Shown here in pieces: positions 1 to 4,374 of a stretch of 7,876 nucleotides of DNA (position 1 is the stretch's first letter; each line of letters starts with the position of its first letter). The position numbers and the translations under genes were made by a program. Source of the DNA: Clostridiales bacterium (GTDB lineage: Bacteria; Bacillota; Clostridia; Oscillospirales; Oscillospiraceae); the NCBI GenBank assembly GCA_021203685.1, contig JAJQAS010000238.1, forward strand, positions 1-7,876, in the 5' to 3' direction. The notes below the pieces were generated by a model, which saw only the letters and a list, made by a program, of their open reading frames with translations, had not been told where the DNA came from and searched no databases.

Positions 1-293
1 GGAATTGTCTGCTCTACCAGCCGGGCGGCCTCTTCGCTCATCCGGGTGATGAGGATGTTGTGGGTGCCGCTGGCCACCATGGAGGACACGATGCCCAAAA
101 TCTGTTCCGGGGTCTTGGACTTGCCGTAGATGACCTCCGCCGCCCCCTGGCGCAAAGCCCGGTGGTGGTCCACCTTGGCGTAGCCCAGATCTTCAAAGGG
201 GGCCTGTTTCAGCCGCAGAAGGGCGTCCTCCGGACTGCACGCGCCGGACTCCACCCGGCGCAGCAGGGTCAGCAGGTCTTGTTTTTCCGACAT
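1..293 (-). CDS. larB: LarB N-terminal part (nickel-pincer cofactor biosynthesis carboxylase), truncated by window edge
   Basis: Only the first 97 codons are in the window; the rest lies beyond position 1. The product starts MSEKQDLLTLLRRVESG and contains LGYAKVDHHRALRQG followed by EVIYGKSKTPEQI, which I recognise as the conserved N-terminal segment of LarB. The C-terminal PurE-like (AIR carboxylase) domain would follow off-window. In known systems LarB carboxylates and hydrolyses nicotinic acid adenine dinucleotide to make pyridinium-3,5-biscarboxylic acid mononucleotide, the first step to the nickel-pincer cofactor of lactate racemase and related enzymes. The ATG at 291-293 is preceded by AAAGGAGCTG about 7 bases upstream, a good ribosome site. 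The gene begins 28 bp after the TetR gene stop with no terminator between, so the two are probably co-transcribed. LarC/LarE would be expected beyond the edge but cannot be seen. A stand-alone PurE-like protein is less likely because of the DHHRALRQG motif. Confidence 0.82.
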   Translation of the reverse strand, partial: MSEKQDLLTLLRRVESGACSPEDALLRLKQAPFEDLGYAKVDHHRALRQGAAEVIYGKSKTPEQILGIVSSMVASGTHNILITRMSEEAARLVEQTI

Positions 294-321
294 AACAAAC
301 AGCTCCTTTTTGCCGCCTGAT

Positions 322-933
322 TCAGTTGACCTCCGGCTGCCGCTGGTGGCTCTGGACGATGCTGCGGATGGTGCGGTAGAGATAGGGCTTGTAGGTGACC
401 AGGTCCACCGGGTCCCGCTCCACCACGACGCTGTAGCAGGTGCTGCCCACCAGCTCGATGATGGTGAAGATCATCACCTGGGGAGCCTCCCACTGGCTGG
501 GGTCGTTGGCGGTCAGCCGGTAGAACCCGTCCATGTAGTCCTGCCCCTGCTGGTCGGCGGAGTGCCGCAGGGCGCTGCGGAACACGCTCCAGTTCAGGTT
601 CTTGTTGAGGAACCGCAGCATCAGGGGATTGCTTTGCAGCTGGTTGAGCAGACTGTCCACGATGTGGATGAGCTTGTCGGCAAAGGGCCGGTCCGACTCC
701 ACCTGGCCCTTCACGGCCTCCCGCAGGAGGCCCCGGGTCATCCGGGCCACCAGCGCGTCCCGGATGTCGTCCTTATCCTTGAAATAGAGATAAAACGTCC
801 CCTTGGCGATGCCTGCGGCAGCGGCGATGTCCGAGATGGAGGTGCGTGCCATGCCCCGGCTGGAAAATAGCATAAAGGTGGCGTCCAGCAGGCGTTCCAG
901 CTTGTTTTGTTTGTTTTCCTGGGCCTTTCCCAT
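322..933 (-). CDS. TetR/AcrR family transcriptional regulator
   Basis: A 203-residue protein, normal length for TetR repressors. The N-terminal DNA-binding domain spans about residues 10-57: LERLLDATFMLFSSRG (helix 1), TSISDIAAAAGIAKGTFYLYF (helix-turn-helix with the family signature G-x-x-K-G-T-F-Y-x-Y-F), then KDKDDIRDAL. The C-terminal two thirds is helical and variable, so the ligand cannot be predicted. The reading frame is open upstream to 1080, but I chose the ATG at 931-933. It has AGGAGG seven bases upstream, the TetR fold begins there, and the longer version would translate through a likely promoter (1010-1038) and the tRNA terminator. It lies directly upstream of larB (28 bp). By inference it may control itself and larB, and a GC palindrome in its leader (957-976) is a candidate site. 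The family assignment is firm; the target is inference. Confidence 0.93.
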   Translation of the reverse strand: MGKAQENKQNKLERLLDATFMLFSSRGMARTSISDIAAAAGIAKGTFYLYFKDKDDIRDALVARMTRGLLREAVKGQVESDRPFADKLIHIVDSLLNQLQSNPLMLRFLNKNLNWSVFRSALRHSADQQGQDYMDGFYRLTANDPSQWEAPQVMIFTIIELVGSTCYSVVVERDPVDLVTYKPYLYRTIRSIVQSHQRQPEVN

Positions 934-956
934 GGGGTTCCCTCCTGTATTTGCGC

Positions 957-976
957 GGGGCGCGGCGGCGCGCCCC
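957..976. repeat. Perfect GC-only inverted repeat in the tetR leader
   Basis: GGGGCGCG and CGCGCCCC arms of 8 bp are separated by 4 bases, 24 bp upstream of the TetR start codon and downstream of the likely promoter. It could be a TetR operator (placed as a roadblock) or a stable hairpin in the 5' leader of the mRNA. No T-tract follows, so it is not a standard terminator. Which role it plays cannot be told from sequence. Confidence 0.55.
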
Positions 977-1009
977 GGTAAAAATGGCTGAAGCGGATGC
1001 AAAGGGAGA

Positions 1010-1038
1010 ATCATATGGATGCTTGGGAGACAATGGAA
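1010..1038 (-). promoter_or_regulatory. Likely sigma-A promoter of tetR-larB
   Basis: Read on the minus strand, TTCCAT (1038-1033) is followed after exactly 17 bases by TATGAT (1015-1010). The -10 box matches consensus at five of six bases; the -35 box is weaker. It sits immediately after the tRNA terminator and about 77 bp before the TetR ATG, so a new transcript is needed here. The predicted start is near 1003, giving a leader of about 70 nt that contains the GC palindrome. Confidence 0.5.
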
Positions 1039-1050
1039 GCCCCCGCAGCG

Positions 1051-1091
1051 CAAAAGAAAAACCGGTGTGACTGTCGCCAATCACACCGGTT
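1051..1091 (-). terminator. Rho-independent terminator after tRNA-Arg
   Basis: On the minus strand, an 11-bp perfect stem (AACCGGTGTGA paired with its complement, 1091-1081 and 1070-1060) has a 10-base loop and is followed by TTTTTCTTTT. It begins only 4 bases after the encoded CCA of the tRNA. This is a classical intrinsic terminator and separates the tRNA from the tetR transcript. Confidence 0.92.
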
Positions 1092-1095
1092 CTCC

Positions 1096-1172
1096 TGGTA
1101 CGCGAGAAGGGACTCGAACCCCCGACCTTTTGGTTCGTAGCCAAACACTCTATCCAACTGAGCTACTCGCGC
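1096..1172 (-). tRNA. tRNA-Arg (anticodon ACG)
   Basis: A full cloverleaf is visible. The acceptor stem is GCGCGAG with CTCGCGT, with a G-U as the first pair. The D-arm is AGCTCAGTTGGATAGAGT. The anticodon stem TTTGG/CCAAA encloses the loop CTACGAA, giving anticodon ACG. The T-arm loop is TTCGAGT in a stem closed by two G-U pairs. The discriminator is A, and the CCA end is encoded (1098-1096). The A34 is normally deaminated to inosine so that one tRNA reads CGU, CGC and CGA. The gene has its own promoter and terminator. The tRNA is 77 nt including CCA. Confidence 0.97.
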
Positions 1173-1199
1173 ATATCGCCTGTTCCTGGCGACTAAATT

Positions 1200-1228
1200 A
1201 TCTTACCACAGCTCTCCCGGAAATGCAA
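1200..1228 (-). promoter_or_regulatory. Promoter of tRNA-Arg
   Basis: On the minus strand TTGCAT (1228-1223) and TAAGAT (1205-1200) are separated by exactly 17 bases. The expected start is near 1193, leaving a leader of about 20 nt before the mature tRNA. That leader contains a small hairpin, TCGCC-AGGAACA-GGCGA (1192-1176), just upstream of the RNase P cleavage point. The cupin gene ends 36 bases upstream of the -35 box with no clear terminator, so readthrough from the marR operon into the tRNA is also possible. Confidence 0.72.
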
Positions 1229-1263
1229 GAGGTTTTTTCGGTTTTTTCGGAGAATCTTTCCGC

Positions 1264-1587
1264 TCACAGGTAGTCCTCCCGGGGCGGGGTAAACACATCT
1301 ACCACTTCCCCCGCCTCCAGCACCCGGAAGGAGTGCAGCATACCGCCGGGAATGGCGTAGGTGTCCCCGGCGGTCAGCTCATAGGCCGCCGCGCCCACCG
1401 TCAGGGTATACCGCCCGGAAATCACATAGCCGCACTGCTCATGGGGGTGCCGGTGGGGCGAGGCGTAGTTCCCCGCCACATAGTTCATCTTCGTCACCTG
1501 GGACTTTTCCCCCACCGCCAGGGAATCCAGAGAGACCCCCTTGAACACCTTCTTTTTGGCCTCTTCCTTTTTGACAACGGGTTTCAT
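1264..1587 (-). CDS. Small single-domain cupin protein
   Basis: A 107-residue single-domain cupin. Motif 1 reads GNYASPHRHPHEQCGYVISG (residues 39-58), giving probable metal ligands His45, His47 and Gln51. Motif 2 reads GDTYAIPGGMLHSF (74-87), giving His85. A lysine-rich stretch (residues 6-16) precedes the barrel. Small cupins of this form bind a divalent metal and act as isomerases, lyases or sensors on small, often sugar-derived molecules; the substrate cannot be read from sequence. The ATG overlaps the stop of the upstream acetyltransferase gene (ATGA, 4-bp overlap), and GGGGAGG lies 10 bases upstream, so it is the third gene of the marR operon and probably translationally coupled. No convincing terminator follows; there are only two A6 tracts on this strand. 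Confidence 0.93.
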   Translation of the reverse strand: MKPVVKKEEAKKKVFKGVSLDSLAVGEKSQVTKMNYVAGNYASPHRHPHEQCGYVISGRYTLTVGAAAYELTAGDTYAIPGGMLHSFRVLEAGEVVDVFTPPREDYL

Positions 1588-2054
1588 TTTGCTTCGTCCT
1601 CCCCAACGATGTATTCAAAGGCAATGTCGCCCCGCTCGTACTCGTAATTTTGCAGTTTGACCTCCCGGAAGCCGTGCTTCTCGTAGATGTGCAGGGCGAT
1701 TTTCAGCCTGCGGTTGGAGAGCATAAAGAGCCGTTTCGCCCCGTGGTCCAGCGCCCAGTCCATGGCCGCCTCAAACACAGCGGTCCCCGCGCCCCTGTGG
1801 GGGAGGGCCTTGTTGGAACCCAGCTTGCAGATTTCCCATGTGGTCCCCTCCATGGGCGTCGCCATGCAGGTGGCCAGCGGGGTCTCCCCCTCCACGGCGA
1901 AGAAGATCATCGCCCCCCTGTCCAGCTCCCTGTCCAGGTTGGTAAACAGTTCTAAATCCGGCTGCTCCAGCGAGCCGAAGTTGGAGACGATCCAGTCGGT
2001 GTTGAAGTCGATGAACGCCTGCCGGTAGCGCTCCTCAAAGGATATGATTTTCAT
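1584..2054 (-). CDS. GNAT family N-acetyltransferase
   Basis: A 156-residue GCN5-related acetyltransferase, normal length for a single-domain family member. The acetyl-CoA pyrophosphate loop is seen in LPHRGAGTAVFEAAMDWA (variant of R/Q-x-x-G-x-G/A), and the C-terminal signature in IALHIYEKHGFREVK. The N-terminal part, FIDFNTDWIVSNFGSLEQPD, is the substrate side and resembles GNAT domains often encoded with MarR regulators. I chose the ATG at 2052-2054 (MKIISFEER), which has GGGAGG eight bases upstream; an in-frame ATG seven codons earlier would weaken that spacing. The start lies 20 bases inside the end of marR, and the stop overlaps the cupin start, so the three genes form one coupled operon. 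The likely role is acetylation of a small molecule or antibiotic-like compound whose presence relieves MarR; the substrate is unknown. Confidence 0.93.
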   Translation of the reverse strand: MKIISFEERYRQAFIDFNTDWIVSNFGSLEQPDLELFTNLDRELDRGAMIFFAVEGETPLATCMATPMEGTTWEICKLGSNKALPHRGAGTAVFEAAMDWALDHGAKRLFMLSNRRLKIALHIYEKHGFREVKLQNYEYERGDIAFEYIVGEDEAK

Positions 2055-2496
2055 GCTCCTGTCCTCCCTTTCCAAGAATCTCCGTCACCGTGGACAGCGC
2101 GGCGGTCAGCGCGGCGCACTCCTCCCCGCTCAGTCCGTCGATTTGCCCGGTGATCTGGCGGTCTGTCAATGCGATAAGCCGGTTCGTCTCCGCGTTTCCC
2201 GCTCTCGTCAGGGAGAGGGTGGTTCGCCTGCGGTCCCGCTCAGAGCGGCGTTTTTCCACCAGCCCGCCCGCGCAAAACCGCTGTATAATGCGGCTCAAAT
2301 AGCTTTTGTCGATGCCCAGCGTTTTCACGATGTCGCTCTGGGCGCAGGCAGGGTGCGCTTGCAGCTCAAACAGCACCCGCGTCTCCGCGATGGAGTAGCC
2401 GCCGCCCAGGTAGCTGGCGTTCAAAAAGTCCATTTTCACCGTGTAAAACCGGTTGAACGCCCGAATCGCGTCACACAGTTCCCAATACCGTTCCAT
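2035..2496 (-). CDS. MarR family transcriptional regulator, probable autorepressor of its operon
   Basis: A 153-residue winged helix-turn-helix regulator, typical MarR size. The core is YSIAETRVLFELQAHPACAQ, then SDIVKTLGIDKSYLSRIIQRF (helix-turn-helix with recognition helix), then GGLVEKRRSERDRRR followed by TTLSLTRAG (the wing with the usual D-x-R-R motif). Helices at both ends form the dimer interface. The frame is open to an ATG pair at 2545-2550, but those codons overlap the -10 box of a near-consensus promoter, so they would not be on the mRNA. The ATG at 2494-2496 (MERYWELCD) is the first good start downstream, with AAAGGGC about nine bases upstream. The gene overlaps the acetyltransferase gene by 20 bases. 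Two 15-bp palindromes at the promoter suggest that it represses its own operon until an inducer binds. Confidence 0.93.
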   Translation of the reverse strand: MERYWELCDAIRAFNRFYTVKMDFLNASYLGGGYSIAETRVLFELQAHPACAQSDIVKTLGIDKSYLSRIIQRFCAGGLVEKRRSERDRRRTTLSLTRAGNAETNRLIALTDRQITGQIDGLSGEECAALTAALSTVTEILGKGGQEHENHIL

Positions 2497-2517
2497 CTGC
2501 TCTTGCCCTTTCGAATG

Positions 2518-2532
2518 GTTGACGTTGTCCAC
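2518..2532. promoter_or_regulatory. Putative MarR operator 1, at the transcription start
   Basis: Plus-strand GTTGACGTTGTCCAC is an interrupted palindrome (GTNGAC-N3-GTCNAC; five of six arm positions pair). It is placed just downstream of the -10 box over the predicted start. It is the reverse-orientation twin of the site at 2554-2568, with centres 36 bp apart. A MarR dimer would be expected on each copy. Confidence 0.7.
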
Positions 2533-2538
2533 GATTTG

Positions 2539-2567
2539 AGTATACATCAATTGGTGGACGTTGTCAA
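2539..2567 (-). promoter_or_regulatory. Near-consensus promoter of the marR-GNAT-cupin operon
   Basis: On the minus strand TTGACA (2567-2562, perfect) is followed after exactly 17 bases by TATACT (2544-2539, five of six). The expected start is about 2532, leaving a leader of about 36 nt before the chosen marR ATG. A promoter this strong normally needs repression, which fits the flanking operators. Confidence 0.87.
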
Positions 2568-2587
2568 CTATCTTTTATGCACCAATT
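2549..2587. repeat. Long-range inverted repeat upstream of the marR promoter
   Basis: AATTGGTG (2549-2556) and CACCAATT (2580-2587) are perfect 8-bp complements with centres 31 bp apart. One arm overlaps the operator on the -35 box. It may be an extra regulator site or a half-site pair, or chance in an AT-rich upstream region. Confidence 0.35.
2554..2568. promoter_or_regulatory. Putative MarR operator 2, covering the -35 box
   Basis: Plus-strand GTGGACGTTGTCAAC fits the same GTNGAC-N3-GTCNAC pattern and contains the whole -35 hexamer. Occupancy here would exclude RNA polymerase. Together with the copy at the start site it brackets the core promoter. Confidence 0.7.
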
Positions 2588-2629
2588 TCTAAATCCGACT
2601 ATCCCTTTGAATCAGCTGCGTTATTTTGA

Positions 2630-2664
2630 GTGGCTAGTGACTCGTGATTAGTGATTAGTGGTTA
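2630..2664. repeat. Five tandem 7-mers (GTGRYTM)
   Basis: The units GTGGCTA, GTGACTC, GTGATTA, GTGATTA and GTGGTTA follow one another without gaps between the marR promoter and the MITE. Two units are identical and the others differ by one to three bases. No coding potential and no known function; it may be a slippage product or a remnant of a dispersed repeat. Confidence 0.6.
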
Positions 2665-2678
2665 GAAAAAGGGTACTT

Positions 2679-2846
2679 CTAAGGAAGCTCTGATTAAATG
2701 GCTTTGGATGGCTGGGCGAGCAGATTTTGCGCAAATCGAGGCGCAAAATCGCAGGAATCCTTTGTGGATTTCAAGATTTTGCAACGAAGAGTTGCACAAA
2801 ATAAGCTGTCCAGACGCCGGGAGTTATTTAATCAGAGGTTCCCTAA
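2679..2846. mobile_element. MITE-like non-autonomous element with 17-bp TIRs and CTAA target duplication
   Basis: The element is 160 bp (2683-2842). The left end GGAAGCTCTGATTAAAT and the right end ATTTAATCAGAGGTTCC are inverted repeats matching at 16 of 17 positions. Both ends are flanked by CTAA (2679-2682 and 2843-2846), a 4-bp target duplication of the type made by the IS5 group (C/T-TA-A/G targets). There is no transposase. The inside holds two hairpin-capable segments: GATTTTGCG / CGCAAAATC (2723-2731, 2742-2750), and ATTTTGCAAC with GTTGCACAAAAT (2776-2785, 2791-2802; imperfect). It is AT-richer than the neighbouring genes. An IS5-family parent mobilising it in trans is an inference from ends and duplication. 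Confidence 0.8.
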
Positions 2847-3000
2847 TAGAAATTCTACATCTGTCGTACAAAACTGACATCAGACGACAAGCACTATCCC
2901 CTCTTGCCTCTCCTGAAAGGGCAGGGAGCGAAGCGGAAGTGCCGCTTAACGGCGGAGGAGTTTCCAACGCATGGCTGAGTAAAAGGGATAACCAGTTTTC
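2847..3000. other. Gene-free spacer with short dyads
   Basis: No credible gene is seen. A short open frame on the minus strand (2824-3018) runs into the MITE end and lacks a ribosome site. The spacer contains TGTCGT (2862-2867) complementary to ACGACA (2884-2889) around TACATCTGTCGTA, loosely like a BlaI/CopY-type operator. It also has a small hairpin AAGCGG-AAGTG-CCGCTT (2931-2947). The stretch around 2900-2965 has the look of a degenerate dispersed repeat, but this cannot be confirmed here. Confidence 0.4.
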
Positions 3001-3051
3001 AAAAATCGCAAAACGCAACCCCGGAGGGATGGTCTTAACCGCCCCCCGGGG
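3001..3051 (-). terminator. Probable transcription terminator of yibE/F
   Basis: Eleven bases past the YibE/F stop, CCCCGG and CCGGGG (3051-3046 and 3024-3019) enclose inner pairs GGG/CCC and GGT/ACC around a TAAG loop, making an interrupted but stable stem. It is followed on the minus strand by TTGCGTTTTGCGATTTTT, an interrupted U-rich tail. Position and structure suit an intrinsic terminator; the broken U-tract lowers confidence. Confidence 0.55.
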
Positions 3052-3061
3052 ATTGGATCGC

Positions 3062-4267
3062 TTATTGAGACAGCTCCTGCTCGCCCTTCCACCGGCTCAG
3101 CAGCAGGGCGGTGAACACCGCCACACAGGGGACGGCCAGCACAATGCCCATACTGCCCGCAATGGCCCGAATCAGTTCCAGGGCGACAAAATCCGTGTTC
3201 ATCAGCTGGGTGAAGGACACCTGATAGGAGTAGATGAGCACCATCATGTTGAACGACGACCCGGCGACTGCCAGCACGAGGGTGTTTGCCATGGTGCCGG
3301 TGGCATCCCGGCCCACCTTCATGCCGGAGAGGAACAGCTCCCGGGTGGTGATGTCCGGGCGCTTCTCTTTCAGCTCGTCCATGGAGGAGGCCACGCTCAT
3401 GGCAATGTCCATCACCGCGCCCAGGGCGGTGAGCAAAATGCTGCTGAGCAGCAGCCCCCGGATGTGGAGGCCGTTTTCCGCCTGGACCAGCATCAGGGCC
3501 TCAGCCTCGTCGGACTGGAAGGCGGAGATATGCACCAGCCCCACCGCGATGGTCCCCAGCAGGGCGGCGCAGCCCACGCCGCAGATGCAGCCCAGCGCCC
3601 CACCGATGGTCTTGGGCTGCCAGCCCCCCAGCAGGTAGAAGCCCACCGCCGTAGCCACAGCCACCAGCACCAGCGTCAGCGGCACGGAGGGGTACCCCCG
3701 GAGGGTCAGCGGCACCAGCAGGAACACTGTGCTGACAAAGGCGAAGGCCAGCCCCAGGAAGGCCCGCAGCCCCTGGAAACCGCCCAGGGCGAACAGCGCC
3801 AGGGCGAACAGCGCCACAAACAGCAGCAGCCAGGGCGTCCGGTAGTAGTTGTAGATGGAGACGGTGTACACCCCTTCGCTGGTGGTGTCGATGCGGACCG
3901 TGACCCAGTCTCCCTCACCCACGTCCACGTTATAGAGGGCGCTGAGGTAGTTGGTGACCTGCACCACGTCCCCCTTGTAGCGGCCGGACTTGATTTTCAG
4001 CTCCAGCTCGGTACTGCCCACGGAGTAGTTCTCGTAGTTCTCATCGGTGACGGTGTTGTCCTCCAGCACAGAGAGGACCTTCGCCCGCTCGTACTCGGTG
4101 CCGCTGCTGTCGGTGGTGGTGTAGCCGTTCCAGCCGGTGTTGGCCCAATACAGGGCGAACAGGTAGACCAGGGCCAGCACGAGGATGACGGCGGCCTTTA
4201 CCGCCCGTCCCCGCGCCGCCCGGTCCAGCGAGGCGAAGGGGCTGGGACCTTTTGCTTTTTTATCCAT
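3062..4267 (-). CDS. YibE/F family integral membrane protein
   Basis: A 401-residue membrane protein. After a basic cytoplasmic start, membrane span 1 is at about 21-43. A polar, probably extracytoplasmic domain of about 100 residues follows (44-144, with ELELKIKSGRYKGDVVQV). Seven more spans lie near 145-163, 168-188, 194-213, 221-246, 268-293, 325-347 and 363-391. The conserved stretch GALGAVMDIAMSVASSMDE, then SGMKVGRDATGTMANTLVLA, is what I recognise as the YibE/F signature. The family is widespread in Firmicutes, and a transport role is often supposed but its biochemical function is not established. The ATG at 4265-4267 has AGGAG nine bases upstream. The gene starts 107 bp after the surface-protein stop, with a GC hairpin between them, so co-transcription is possible but may be attenuated. 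A terminator-like stem follows. Confidence 0.92.
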   Translation of the reverse strand: MDKKAKGPSPFASLDRAARGRAVKAAVILVLALVYLFALYWANTGWNGYTTTDSSGTEYERAKVLSVLEDNTVTDENYENYSVGSTELELKIKSGRYKGDVVQVTNYLSALYNVDVGEGDWVTVRIDTTSEGVYTVSIYNYYRTPWLLLFVALFALALFALGGFQGLRAFLGLAFAFVSTVFLLVPLTLRGYPSVPLTLVLVAVATAVGFYLLGGWQPKTIGGALGCICGVGCAALLGTIAVGLVHISAFQSDEAEALMLVQAENGLHIRGLLLSSILLTALGAVMDIAMSVASSMDELKEKRPDITTRELFLSGMKVGRDATGTMANTLVLAVAGSSFNMMVLIYSYQVSFTQLMNTDFVALELIRAIAGSMGIVLAVPCVAVFTALLLSRWKGEQELSQ

Positions 4268-4309
4268 AGTGTGAAGCTCCTAAACAGGGGAAATTTGCGT
4301 CAAATAGTT

Positions 4310-4335
4310 GGGGCAGGGGCCGCAGCCCCTGCCCC
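4310..4335 (-). terminator. Perfect 11-bp GC hairpin between the surface-protein gene and yibE/F
   Basis: GGGGCAGGGGC and its exact complement are separated by a 4-base loop. On the minus strand the stem is followed by AACTATTTGACG, a poor U-tract, so it may be a weak terminator, an attenuator or an mRNA 3'-end stabiliser. On the plus strand it is followed by a T-rich stretch (GCTTGTTGGTTTTTGG), but no plus-strand gene is seen. It begins 40 bp after the upstream stop codon. Confidence 0.5.
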
Positions 4336-4374
4336 GCTTGTTGGTTTTTGGTCGTTTTTCAGGAATGGAGGCGG

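Noticed and set aside
310..870. Plus-strand open frame of 186 codons opposite tetR
   Set aside because: It is a shadow of the TetR gene; His/Val/Gly-rich translation without domain or ribosome site.
934..1080. Upstream extension of the TetR reading frame
   Set aside because: It would run through the tRNA terminator loop, the likely promoter and the GC palindrome. The TetR fold and a strong ribosome site both point to the ATG at 933.
1201..1266. Terminator after the cupin gene
   Set aside because: The segment has two A6 tracts on the coding strand and only a 4-bp stem. The T-runs are on the plus strand, where no gene ends.
2630..2664. CRISPR array
   Set aside because: The repeats are only 7 bp and have no spacers; nothing else in the window has the repeat-spacer pattern.
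2824..3018. Short minus-strand open frame of 64 codons ending in the MITE
   Set aside because: No ribosome site, no recognisable family, and its end is formed by the terminal repeat of the MITE. It is better explained as non-coding spacer.
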